Below are positions 1 to 8,195 of a DNA stretch of 64,000 nucleotides, one piece after another (the first letter of the stretch is position 1; each line of letters begins with the position of its first letter). Under the pieces are notes generated by a model, which made no database searches, was not told the origin of the DNA, and saw nothing but the letters and a program-made list of their open reading frames with translations. The stretch is from positions 1,856,657 to 1,920,656 of the forward strand of contig NZ_VCNI01000001.1 of assembly GCF_005937185.1 (NCBI RefSeq), written 5' to 3'. This DNA is from Flagellimonas algicola (GTDB taxonomy: Bacteria; Bacteroidota; Bacteroidia; Flavobacteriales; Flavobacteriaceae). A program made the position numbers and the translations under genes.

Positions 1-22
1 AATCCCCATAAAAGGGGATTTT
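1..22 (+). terminator. Hairpin terminator at window edge
   Basis: A 7-bp perfect stem (AATCCCC at 1-7 pairing with GGGGATT at 14-20) encloses a 6-base loop and is followed by TTTTC on the plus strand. It would end a plus-strand gene lying left of the window, and may also stop the minus-strand regulator operon that ends at 50. Confidence 0.5.
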
Positions 23-49
23 CAACCTAACTAACTAAAAACAAGTTGA

Positions 50-664
50 TTAAAACTCGTATTTTTTCTCCACAGCATAGCGTAACAGTTCCCCGGCTCC
101 ACTCAGTCCTAGCTTGCGTATCATATTTTTGCGATGAGTATCCACAGTACTTTTACCAATAAAAAGTTCTTCTGAAATTTGGTGGGAAGTGCGGCCTTTG
201 GCAATCAGTTGCAATATCTCCCGCTCCCGGGAAGACAATACGCTTTTGGAACTATTTTTTTGAGTGTTGGGGAGATGAAGTTTCCTGTCATAAAACGTTT
301 TCCCGGTCGCCACTACCCTAATGGCCTCCAAAACCACATCCAGGCTACTATTTTTAAGAATATAGCCATGGGCTCCTGCCCCAAGCATCTGCTTTACCGC
401 TTCATCCTGATCAAACATGGTAAAAGCCACAATTTTAGTATAGGGCAGTTCCTTAAGGATAATTTTGGTGGCTTCTATACCATCTAATTTAGGCATTCGA
501 ATATCACAAAGCACCACCTTGGGCTGTTTTAACCGGACAATTTTTAGCAATTCTTCCCCATTATTGGCATGACCTATTATTTTAATGTCTTCCTCATATC
601 GAACATAAGATTGTATGCCATCGATAAGGGCTTGGTGATCTTCGGCTATGGCAACGGTAATCAT
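50..664 (-). CDS. LuxR/NarL-family response regulator
   Basis: This is a 204-residue DNA-binding response regulator, the output half of a two-component system. The receiver domain spans about residues 1-118, with the acidic pocket IAEDH near the start and the phospho-acceptor Asp54 in VLCDIRMP. A LuxR-type helix-turn-helix (about 140-200) begins with LSSREREILQLIAKG. Its start codon overlaps the stop of the upstream kinase gene in ATGA, so translation is probably coupled and the kinase is almost certainly its partner. The target genes are not visible from sequence. The CCC/GGG-rich inverted repeat upstream of the operon is a candidate autoregulatory site. Confidence 0.95.
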   Translation of the reverse strand: MITVAIAEDHQALIDGIQSYVRYEEDIKIIGHANNGEELLKIVRLKQPKVVLCDIRMPKLDGIEATKIILKELPYTKIVAFTMFDQDEAVKQMLGAGAHGYILKNSSLDVVLEAIRVVATGKTFYDRKLHLPNTQKNSSKSVLSSREREILQLIAKGRTSHQISEELFIGKSTVDTHRKNMIRKLGLSGAGELLRYAVEKKYEF

Positions 665-2523
665 ACGGGTATATCGATTAATATGGAGGTTCCTTTGCCA
701 AGTACGCTATCTATGGTAAAGTTGCCTTCCAAATGTTCCACTCTTTTTTCGATCGTGGTCAGACCCATTCCATTATGGGTTTTGTTTACTTTGGAGCTAT
801 CAAAGCCCGATCCGTTGTCTTCAACTATAATGTTAAGCTGATGCTCATGCTGGGTTAGGTGAATGCCCACTTTGGTGGCCTTCGCATGTTTAATGGCATT
901 CGCCACAAGCTCTTGTACCATCCTAAAAATAGTCAGTTCTAAGGAGTTCTCTAGCCGTTCCCCTAGTCCAAAATCTTCTACGGTTACCTTTAGTGCATTG
1001 GTTTCTGAGATAGTGCTAGCCATTTTTTTAATTGCAGGCAACAATCCTTGATTGCTCATCACCCCAGAATTTTTGCTGTGGGCCATTCCCCGAATCTTTT
1101 GATAGGCCTCTTCCAGTAATTTTTGGGCATTTTGCATGGCAGGATCTTTATCGTTCACCTTGGAATTATCAAAATGGAGCTTGATGGTAGCCATAAGACT
1201 GCCCAAATCATCGTGAAGCTCATTGGCCACTTTTTGGCGTTCTTTTTCCTGGCCCTCGATCATAGCATCAATGCTCACCAATTCTTGTTCTTTGAGAAGG
1301 TTCTCTACCCGTTGTTGCTTTAATTGTGATTCTTGTTCGGCCAACAAACGTTTTTTGGTGGTGTTTTTTTGCAGGAGGATGGCTATTCCAAAGCCCAAAA
1401 TGAGTGTTATCCCAGCAGCTATAAGCCAATTTCTGTTGGCACGAACCTTTTGCTGTTCTTCCAAGATCTGTTTTTCCTTCCTTTGAGTGTCCAATTCCAC
1501 CTCCAGTCTATTAATTTCCAATGTATTTCTGCGAAAATCCATTTGAAATTCCTTTTCGTAAGCATCAATTAGCAATTGATAGGCAGTATCATGTTGTTTT
1601 TGAGCATTATAAAGCATAGACCCATAAAGACTCAAGTAGTAGCTTGACCTTAGTGAATCTGCCAGATTAGAATAAACCCTTGCTTTTTCAATATACTCGT
1701 TGGCAGTGCTGAAATTGTTCTGATTCATCTCCAAAATTGCCAATTTGATACTTGAAAAGAAACTCACCGATTTTAGAAATGGAATTTCTCCAGCCCTTTC
1801 TGTTGCTTTCCCATAATATTCTATAGCTTTTATGTCGTTATTTTCAATGTCATTCATGAGAGCTTTTTCGTAATAAAGAAGCGCCAACAGGGGACTATTC
1901 CCCTTTAGGGTCTCTTCATAGCGTTCGAGCTCTCCAACATGTTGGAAGTACGCGTTGTCAATATTTTCTTCTAACGATTTTGACAGAAAGATTACTTCAT
2001 ATAGCAATACCCAAAATTCATCAATCGTATCCTTTGCAAGGTCCTTAAATAGATTTAGGTATGGGAGGTAAGCGTCACTATTCTTTGCTATTTCGAAATT
2101 GTAGTACTTCAATAATGCCAAAAGACTTGCTTTTATTAAAAACTCTTCTCCAATTTCAATGGAAAGATTGTAGGCATCATAAAAACTACGGTAGGCATTC
2201 CCTTTTACTTTATCGTAAAACAAATAGGTATATCCACTTGTCAAAAACCTAACTACCTTGGTAATTTTGTCAAGCTCCTCATCTTTAAGCTGGTTCTGAA
2301 GCACATTTGGTTTTATTTGTCGATTTCCCGAATAATACATTACCTCCGCCAACTGAATCAGGGCTATTTGCAAGTTTACATCTTGAATTTTGTTTGCGGT
2401 CTTATTGCCGTTATCAAATTCTAAACTCTTTAGATAAAAAAAGTACCTTTCCAAATCTTTGTTGGAATTAGAAAAAGATTGGATGGTTAAAATGAAAAAG
2501 AATATAAAAGCATAAATCTTCAT
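661..2523 (-). CDS. TPR-containing sensor histidine kinase (HisKA_3 type)
   Basis: This is a 620-residue membrane kinase that phosphorylates the adjacent LuxR-type regulator. I chose the start at 2523 because it gives a signal-like hydrophobic N-terminus (MKIYAFIFFFILTIQS); an upstream in-frame start would add 11 residues. A long helical, TPR-like periplasmic region (about 20-330) is followed by a coiled stretch, one membrane span (about 366-384), another coiled coil and the kinase core. The HisKA_3 histidine is His437 in ELHDDLG, and the ATPase domain has VANAIKHA and DNGSGFD boxes. It overlaps both neighbours by 4 bp (ATGA). The ligand is unknown. Confidence 0.93.
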   Translation of the reverse strand: MKIYAFIFFFILTIQSFSNSNKDLERYFFYLKSLEFDNGNKTANKIQDVNLQIALIQLAEVMYYSGNRQIKPNVLQNQLKDEELDKITKVVRFLTSGYTYLFYDKVKGNAYRSFYDAYNLSIEIGEEFLIKASLLALLKYYNFEIAKNSDAYLPYLNLFKDLAKDTIDEFWVLLYEVIFLSKSLEENIDNAYFQHVGELERYEETLKGNSPLLALLYYEKALMNDIENNDIKAIEYYGKATERAGEIPFLKSVSFFSSIKLAILEMNQNNFSTANEYIEKARVYSNLADSLRSSYYLSLYGSMLYNAQKQHDTAYQLLIDAYEKEFQMDFRRNTLEINRLEVELDTQRKEKQILEEQQKVRANRNWLIAAGITLILGFGIAILLQKNTTKKRLLAEQESQLKQQRVENLLKEQELVSIDAMIEGQEKERQKVANELHDDLGSLMATIKLHFDNSKVNDKDPAMQNAQKLLEEAYQKIRGMAHSKNSGVMSNQGLLPAIKKMASTISETNALKVTVEDFGLGERLENSLELTIFRMVQELVANAIKHAKATKVGIHLTQHEHQLNIIVEDNGSGFDSSKVNKTHNGMGLTTIEKRVEHLEGNFTIDSVLGKGTSILIDIPV

Positions 2524-3146
2524 GCAAAGAATAAACTCACCTTGCTGTGATGGCATCTTGGTGACGGGAATGGCATGGTATTCCTAATACTCTCAAGACT
2601 AAGACCATTATACCCGAGCATTCCTGGTCGAAGTTCACTGTCATAATATCCTGAGCCACTGCGATACTGAAATTCTGTATCGAACACCCTGGTTTTTGGA
2701 ATTGGTTTTTTTAGTTCTTTATTATTATCTCTTTTATTCCGCTTTTTAATATCGAACTCAAATCCTTTTATGGGATATAACATCCTATTAAAAACCAATG
2801 GCAGTCGCTCATGTTTCTTTATTACCAAAGGATCCTTGAATTTTATTGTTTTTTGATATTCCCTTCTTCCTCCTTTTACTCCAAAATATATGTTTTTCCT
2901 ACCCTTAATAAAAGGTGTGTGTTTTGAAAATCCAATATTGATAAGTCCCTTGTAGTTCACCAAATCCATATGAATTTTTTTTACCAAGCAAACGTTTCCA
3001 TCCCCTGTGGTTTCGATTTCAAATTGACCAAATACTCCAAATAAAGTTCCGTAAAGGTTGGAACCGTAAATGAAATGGTAAGGGTTATCCATTTTCTTGT
3101 CTGTCAGTGTTAAATCCACCGAGGTCATTAAATTGCTATTTTTCAT
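2520..3146 (-). CDS. Unknown basic protein, first gene of the two-component operon
   Basis: This 208-residue protein is not recognised. It has no signal peptide or membrane span, so it is probably cytoplasmic. It is rich in Lys and Arg, with a strongly basic patch around residues 131-150 (KKRNKRDNNKELKK). Several short beta-like stretches with aromatic and glycine residues (YGSNLYGTLFG) are visible near the N-terminus. Its stop overlaps the kinase start in ATGA, so it is translationally coupled to the sensor kinase and regulator, and a role in the same signalling pathway is the best inference. The C-terminal residues are read from DNA that also precedes the kinase start, so the end could be poorly conserved. 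Confidence 0.65.
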   Translation of the reverse strand: MKNSNLMTSVDLTLTDKKMDNPYHFIYGSNLYGTLFGVFGQFEIETTGDGNVCLVKKIHMDLVNYKGLINIGFSKHTPFIKGRKNIYFGVKGGRREYQKTIKFKDPLVIKKHERLPLVFNRMLYPIKGFEFDIKKRNKRDNNKELKKPIPKTRVFDTEFQYRSGSGYYDSELRPGMLGYNGLSLESIRNTMPFPSPRCHHSKVSLFFA

Positions 3147-3652
3147 GTCTTCAAGTTTTAGTTACCCAAGGTTAGTGATTACCGGATTTTCCATGTATAC
3201 CCATTCCTAGGGATTTTTATCAAAAACAAAGTGAAAAGTTGCTGGAATCGATTGTGAGGGCTCTGAAAATTAGACATTTGCCTTCTAATACCGTTGCAGG
3301 TTTCCCTTAAAAAAACTGGGGTTTTCCCGCAAAATCCCTATAAATGGGTATTTTTTTTGACTTTACACCCTTCTAATTTCCCCAACCTAATTTGTTGCCC
3401 TTCATGGGTAGGTCATTCAAATTTTGGGGGAAACGAGAACGACTGAAAATGAAGGGCTCCCTTTTTCCATCCTAAAAGGACTACCCAAACACCGTTTTCC
3501 GGTTGGTTTCCATCGACCAAAAAACTAGGCCAAAGTCACTTTTATTCGATTAACCATTGTTTTCATCCCATTCGTCCGGTCTTTATCTCATTTAACCATT
3601 AGTTTGGGGACACTTCGCAGGTATTCAAAACTTTACTTCAAAGATTTAACCT
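3147..3652. other. Intergenic region upstream of the two-component operon
   Basis: About 500 bp without a convincing gene. It holds the inverted repeat listed separately, several CCC(n5-8)GGG stretches (for example near 3398-3413) and AT-rich tracts. It must contain the promoter of the minus-strand operon beginning at 3146 and probably one for the small plus-strand ORF at 3653. I see no RNA gene in it. Confidence 0.5.
3197..3351. repeat. Near-perfect inverted repeat, 21-bp arms
   Basis: The arm at 3197-3217 reads ATACCCATTCCTAGGG followed by ATTTT. The arm at 3331-3351 is its reverse complement at 19 of 21 positions; only the two central bases differ. Each arm is itself a rough CCC(n7)GGG dyad. 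The arms are separated by 113 bp and lie 50-205 bp upstream of the regulator operon start, which suits paired binding sites for a dimeric LuxR-type regulator. Confidence 0.6.
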
Positions 3653-3787
3653 ATGAAAGCTATTCTACACAACTTAAAAAAGGAATTTTCTATCCCAGAA
3701 AACCTAACAGCAGGCATTAGTTGTTTGATCATTGCCATTACCGTTTTCTTTATTATGGCCGTATTGAACAGGGAGGTGTTGTTATAG
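3653..3787 (+). CDS. Small single-span membrane protein (44 aa), unknown
   Basis: An ATG at 3653 opens a 44-residue frame with an amphipathic basic N-terminus (MKAILHNLKKEFSIPENL) followed by a clean hydrophobic helix (about residues 20-37, ISCLIIAITVFFIMAVL) and a short polar tail ending at TAG 3785-3787. The composition looks like a genuine inner-membrane microprotein. The opposite-strand frame over the same DNA has no such logic. I do not recognise the family. It lies alone between the regulator operon and the FkbM methyltransferase. Confidence 0.45.
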   Translation: MKAILHNLKKEFSIPENLTAGISCLIIAITVFFIMAVLNREVLL

Positions 3788-3882
3788 TGTTCCGCGGCCA
3801 CTTTTTTAACCGAAGCGTGAAGTTTTAACGATGAGTTCATTTAAATGTTCTTCAAGTTTTTAACTTGCTTTTGTTAATTGGG

Positions 3883-3890
3883 TATTTTTG
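3883..3890 (+). promoter_or_regulatory. Candidate -7 promoter element for the FkbM gene
   Basis: TATTTTTG matches the Bacteroidetes -7 consensus TAnnTTTG and lies 24 bp before the start codon at 3915. A clear TTTG -33 element at the usual spacing is not visible, so the call is tentative. Confidence 0.35.
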
Positions 3891-3914
3891 GTCTTTTAAA
3901 ATTAAAATTGACCA

Positions 3915-4799
3915 ATGAGCTGGTTCCATCATCTTATTTATGAACCTACAATAAACAGGTTTTTGAGAAACAGTTGTCGGTTGATAAGTCCTTTGATTCC
4001 TGAAGGCGCAAAACTTCATCCCTCAGGGACGGTAACCATTAAGGTTTCCAACATACAATTCAAACTAAGGACCAACCAGACCAGCTATATTACCCGCCAA
4101 CTCTTTTGGAAAGGTCCTATGGCTTTCGAGTACACACCTATTTTTAAAGATTTGGTGAAGAAGGTTGAGACTTTTTGGGATATTGGTGCAAACATCGGGT
4201 ACTATAGCGTTTTGGGATGTAAAGCCAATCCTGACTTAAGGGTAAGGGCTTTTGAACCTTCCGATGGGGCCAAAACCTATTTACAGTCCAATGTTGAACA
4301 TAATCAAATAAACAGCCAAGTTGTGGTTGAGCCCTTGGCTTTGTCCAATTTTAAGGGTGAAATAGAGTTCCATCAAATTGTAAATCCAAAATTCCCCAAT
4401 ATTGCCAACCTTTCCGGAGAACACAACATCGGAACCAAGAAAAATCTACCTTCTAAAAAAGTAAGGGTCAAAACCCTGCGGATGGACGACTATGCTTCCA
4501 ACATTGAAAGCATTGATCTGATGAAAATTGATACCGAGGGTGCAGAAGTGGAAATCCTAAAAGGAGGGTTGGATACCATAAAGAAATATCAGCCCATTAT
4601 TATCTGCGAAACCCTATTCAACAAAAATGAAGCAGAAATAGAAGCTGTTTTGGGGGCGTTGGGCTACGAATTTTTTAACCATACCCAAGAAGGACTTCAA
4701 AAAGTAGAAACTTTAAAAAGAAATGAAGATAACGGTGTTCGGGATTGTTTTTGTGTACCTCCCGCTAAAGTTTCCCTCATCAAGGAATTTTTGGCTTAA
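3915..4799 (+). CDS. FkbM-family methyltransferase
   Basis: This is a 294-residue S-adenosylmethionine-dependent methyltransferase of the FkbM family, which usually O-methylates sugars or polyketides. The SAM-binding motif I reads FWDIGANIGYYS (about residues 92-103), followed by the acidic FEPS ribose-binding segment, and the family signature MKIDTEGAEVEIL lies near 203-215. There is no signal peptide, so it is cytoplasmic. It converges on a second methyltransferase with 3 bp between stop codons. A role in modifying surface glycans or glycolipids is an inference from the family only. Confidence 0.88.
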   Translation: MSWFHHLIYEPTINRFLRNSCRLISPLIPEGAKLHPSGTVTIKVSNIQFKLRTNQTSYITRQLFWKGPMAFEYTPIFKDLVKKVETFWDIGANIGYYSVLGCKANPDLRVRAFEPSDGAKTYLQSNVEHNQINSQVVVEPLALSNFKGEIEFHQIVNPKFPNIANLSGEHNIGTKKNLPSKKVRVKTLRMDDYASNIESIDLMKIDTEGAEVEILKGGLDTIKKYQPIIICETLFNKNEAEIEAVLGALGYEFFNHTQEGLQKVETLKRNEDNGVRDCFCVPPAKVSLIKEFLA

Positions 4800-4802
4800 C
4801 AG

Positions 4803-5462
4803 CTAAATGTTTAAGCAGTTATCCTTTCTATAAAAGACAGAAGTGCACCACTTTCCAGAATTAATGGGACCCAAGCCATGAAAATCCAATCGCTTAAAAC
4901 TATTCGATTCCAAAAACTGATAACCTTCCAAATACTCCTCTCTATCCGAATTATCCCAGATAATTACTCCGTCTTCCTTCAGGGAGTTCAATGCATTTAA
5001 ACAACAATTTACCCTATCCCTACCATCCAATACAATAATGTCAAATGCCCTGGAATAATTCAAAATTTCCTGGGAATAAGCCTTGGATTCCAAGTCTCGC
5101 CAGAGATATTCTATTTTAGGGGTTGAGTCTAAACGCAGCTGCATTTGCCTATACCAATTTTCATCGTGTTCCACCGATACCAAGGTGCACCCTTTTTTGG
5201 CAAACCATAGGGTGGAATTTCCACTACCATACTCAAAAATGGACATTTCGCCATGGATTCGTTTTTCCAAAAAAGCTATGAAGGAATAAGTGAACCAAGG
5301 AAGTTCATTCCCGTTTTTAAGAACAGGTTTTCCGGTTCTCACACTTTTACTCCAACCCATTGGAAACAGAAATTTCTTCTGAAGAAGATAATTGGCCAAA
5401 AGCAATCGCCCAAAACCGGTTAGACTAAAGATTTTATGAATAAAACGCTGTAACGGATTCAA
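4803..5462 (-). CDS. Class I SAM-dependent methyltransferase-like protein
   Basis: This 219-residue protein has a Rossmann methyltransferase core. The glycine-rich motif FEYGSGNSTLWFA lies near residues 75-87, an acidic strand end follows (VSVEHDE), and a DIIVLDGRDR motif sits near 142-151. The pattern resembles small FkbM-like or hypothetical methyltransferases found in glycan clusters. It has no signal peptide. It converges with the FkbM gene, and the two may act in the same surface modification, though they are on opposite strands. Substrate unknown. Confidence 0.72.
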   Translation of the reverse strand: MNPLQRFIHKIFSLTGFGRLLLANYLLQKKFLFPMGWSKSVRTGKPVLKNGNELPWFTYSFIAFLEKRIHGEMSIFEYGSGNSTLWFAKKGCTLVSVEHDENWYRQMQLRLDSTPKIEYLWRDLESKAYSQEILNYSRAFDIIVLDGRDRVNCCLNALNSLKEDGVIIWDNSDREEYLEGYQFLESNSFKRLDFHGLGPINSGKWCTSVFYRKDNCLNI

Positions 5463-5546
5463 CAGTTTTCAATATCGATTGGTGATACGCTGCAAATCTA
5501 TGTCTTCCCTTTTTAATTGGAGCCAATTATTACAAAAAAGGAAATA

Positions 5547-6953
5547 TCAAGGCTGTTGCTTGGCCAATTTTAAGGCTTCCGTGGTGGTATAATATTTGAC
5601 GAGCATGTTGGGAATTTCCCATTCTGGGAGCTGACCATCCTTCAAAAACTGCAAATATTTTTCCGTTACCTGTCCAAAATGGGCCTCATGTCCCACTTTA
5701 TATTTTTCAGGGATTCCCACTTTCCACAATTCATCTCCAACCTTTTCTAAGTCAAGACCAGGATACGCTTTAGAGAGTTCCGCAACTGCATGCTGCAAAA
5801 TTTCAGCAGTCGGTTGTTGATTTTTGGTTTTAATATACAAAGTGGGTTTATAAGCTTCTTTTTCACCTTGCTCGATAATCAAATTACTTTTTGAACCACG
5901 CATAATGGAATAATGGGTGTCTTTGGCACTTTCAGGGGCCTTAAAGTTCCAAATGACCGAAGCTTTGGCATGAATTCCTTTAAGCTTGTAAACCAACTCC
6001 CCATTACTGTGCACTTTAAGCGTATCTCCCTTAACGTTTTTTATGAGATATTCCGGGTATTCCTCCAATTGTGTCACGCTTTGAAACATCTCTGGGGTCA
6101 GATCCGTTGTCCAGCGTCTGGCCGAGATTAATTCAACATCCTCCTTAGACAATATTTGTTCTGGAAAAGTTTCCCATTGAATCAAATCTACAAGATGGGT
6201 GTTAACATCAACCAGGCCCTCCCCTTGCTGTTCGGTATCAAAGAACCAGGCAGGTCTGATCAATGGTTGGCCAGCGACCAGCTTGGAAAAATGATGTACA
6301 CTTTCCTTGGTAATTGCAGGTTTATCAGGGGTTCCTGGTAAAAGTTCCCCAAACACCTCGGGCACTTGCGATAATTCCCGCTGAAGCATGGTCGTTATCT
6401 CATAGCGTTCCGTCATAATGTCGTAGATCAAAAGTCCCTTTTCCTCAGCAAGCTTGAATGCCATTTCCAAAGATGGGTAATCATCCGCATTAATGACCAT
6501 TGGTTTGTCCGCAAACACATTTATCCCAGCTTCAACAGATTTGAGAATGTATTCTGTTTTCTTGGCATTGTTTCCAGATACATTCATCACGTTACCTGCT
6601 TTATCGGAAAGCATCCGCTCAAAAAAGTCGTCTCCCCGATACACTTTTAAATTCCATGAGGTTGGATCTTGCTCGCTGTTGTTAAATCCTTCTATTCGTT
6701 GTAGATATTGATTCAAATCGGCTCCGTCAGGGGCATAGACATGTACCTCTGGATTCATTTGATCGTACATGGTTTTTAAAATCAATCCTGCATGGAAATG
6801 TCCTGGATCCAAAGTAATTAGTTTTACTTCTCCTTGGCTACCCGTAAATTGTTGAGCCACCATCTCTTTTTTATCCGATTCTTTTTGATCCTGTTTGCAG
6901 GAAGCCACTAATAGGGCAATTGCTAAAAAAAATAGATTCAGGTTGCTTTTCAT
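5547..6953 (-). CDS. Lipoprotein Gfo/Idh/MocA-like oxidoreductase
   Basis: A 468-residue protein with a lipoprotein signal (lipobox VASC, Cys19), so it is predicted to sit on the periplasmic side of a membrane. The body is like the Gfo/Idh/MocA sugar dehydrogenases with a 'putative oxidoreductase' C-terminal domain. The usual glycine-rich GxGxxG is absent; the first strand ends LDPGHFHAG (residues 48-56). The EKP motif is replaced by ADKPM (148-152). It is the last gene of the SusC-to-UxuA run, 39 bp after the dehydratase gene, and is probably co-transcribed. Whether it still binds NAD(P) is unclear. It may oxidise, epimerise or only bind a sugar. Confidence 0.82.
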   Translation of the reverse strand: MKSNLNLFFLAIALLVASCKQDQKESDKKEMVAQQFTGSQGEVKLITLDPGHFHAGLILKTMYDQMNPEVHVYAPDGADLNQYLQRIEGFNNSEQDPTSWNLKVYRGDDFFERMLSDKAGNVMNVSGNNAKKTEYILKSVEAGINVFADKPMVINADDYPSLEMAFKLAEEKGLLIYDIMTERYEITTMLQRELSQVPEVFGELLPGTPDKPAITKESVHHFSKLVAGQPLIRPAWFFDTEQQGEGLVDVNTHLVDLIQWETFPEQILSKEDVELISARRWTTDLTPEMFQSVTQLEEYPEYLIKNVKGDTLKVHSNGELVYKLKGIHAKASVIWNFKAPESAKDTHYSIMRGSKSNLIIEQGEKEAYKPTLYIKTKNQQPTAEILQHAVAELSKAYPGLDLEKVGDELWKVGIPEKYKVGHEAHFGQVTEKYLQFLKDGQLPEWEIPNMLVKYYTTTEALKLAKQQP

Positions 6954-6992
6954 GATGTTGTTAAGTTTTTTTATTCGTTTTAAGCCCTATCA

Positions 6993-8192
6993 TTATGATA
7001 GAAGAAGACTATTTCTAACCCCGACCTCCAGACCCTTGAGTTCAGCCATTCCCATAGCTCTTCCTATTAGGGAATAGCCCGGATAAAACTTCTCTTCCCT
7101 GAGCCGGTCATCAAGTACTACATGTCCATGGTCCGGTCTCATTGGAATAGCGACCTCTAGGTTTCCATTCACCAATCGTCTTCGTTGTTCTTGAACAAGC
7201 TCCCGCATTACTTCCGCCATGGGAACAGAGCCTTCCAAATGCGAACTTTCGTAAAAACGACCTCCACCCTCCCGTTCCACATTTCGAAGATGGATGAAAT
7301 GGATCTTATCCCCAAAATCCTGGATTATCTTGATGAGATTGTTGTTTTCAGACGCACCGAAGGAACCCGAACAAAAGGTGAGTCCATTGCTCGGGGAAGG
7401 GCAGCAATCAAAAACAGATTGCAAATCTTCATAGGTAGAAACCACACGTGGAATTCCAAAAACTGGAAAGGGAGGGTCATCCGGATGTATGGCCATTTTG
7501 ACTCCAAGTTTTTCAACTTCAGGGATGACTGCATTTAAGAAATATGCCAAATTATTCTGCAAGGTTGTTTTATCCAAATCCTCCAGAGCCTGGAGATTTC
7601 TTTCAAAATGTTCCAAGGTAAGGTGTTCTTTGGTGCCGGGCATTCCAATCAGAATAGCTTGTGCCAATTTTTGCTGCCCATCGGCATTCAAATTCTCAAA
7701 ATATGCGGTTGCTTTCTCCTTTTGTTCATCAGTATATAAGATAAGTGCCTTTTCCCTTTTCAAGATGTACAAATCAAAGGCAGCTATAGCATTCGGATCA
7801 TACAGCATGCTGATGGCCCCGGTTGGAAGTTGGAATTGCAAATGGGTTCGCGTCCAATCAAACAAGGCCATAAAATTATAGCAGACGGTAAAAATTCCGT
7901 GGGCTGCAAGATGCTTTAGGGTATGAATGTAATTTTCAATGAATTTGTCCCGTTCCGGAAGACCATACTTAATGGCATTATGGATATTCACGCTCTCCAC
8001 AACAGACCATTCCATCCCATGTCCAATTATTTCATTTTTTAGTGATGCAATATCTTCCATGGGCCAAACTTCACCTATTGGTATGTGTCCACAAGCTGTG
8101 ACGATACCTTCAACTCCAAGTTGTTTTATTTCTGGGAGCGAAACTCCAAAGGAGGGGCCAAACCAACGAAACGTTTTTTTGAGATAATCCAT
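6993..8192 (-). CDS. uxuA: Mannonate dehydratase
   Basis: A 399-residue cytoplasmic enzyme, about the usual length for UxuA, that dehydrates D-mannonate to 2-keto-3-deoxy-D-gluconate in hexuronate catabolism. The family start KKTFRWFGP is present, followed by GVEGIVTACGHIPIGEVW and the metal-binding region around HPDDPPFPVFGIPRVV, then LTFCSGSFG and IHFIHLRNVERE near the C-terminus. It begins 3 bp downstream of the mannonate oxidoreductase gene, so the two steps are made together. Glucuronate isomerase (uxaC) and the KDG kinase and aldolase are not in the window. Confidence 0.95.
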   Translation of the reverse strand: MDYLKKTFRWFGPSFGVSLPEIKQLGVEGIVTACGHIPIGEVWPMEDIASLKNEIIGHGMEWSVVESVNIHNAIKYGLPERDKFIENYIHTLKHLAAHGIFTVCYNFMALFDWTRTHLQFQLPTGAISMLYDPNAIAAFDLYILKREKALILYTDEQKEKATAYFENLNADGQQKLAQAILIGMPGTKEHLTLEHFERNLQALEDLDKTTLQNNLAYFLNAVIPEVEKLGVKMAIHPDDPPFPVFGIPRVVSTYEDLQSVFDCCPSPSNGLTFCSGSFGASENNNLIKIIQDFGDKIHFIHLRNVEREGGGRFYESSHLEGSVPMAEVMRELVQEQRRRLVNGNLEVAIPMRPDHGHVVLDDRLREEKFYPGYSLIGRAMGMAELKGLEVGVRNSLLLS

Positions 8193-8195
8193 TGG

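Noticed and set aside
6895..7077. Short plus-strand frame opposite the oxidoreductase/dehydratase junction.
   Set aside because: It is antisense to two well-supported genes, has no start-site support and no recognisable protein features.
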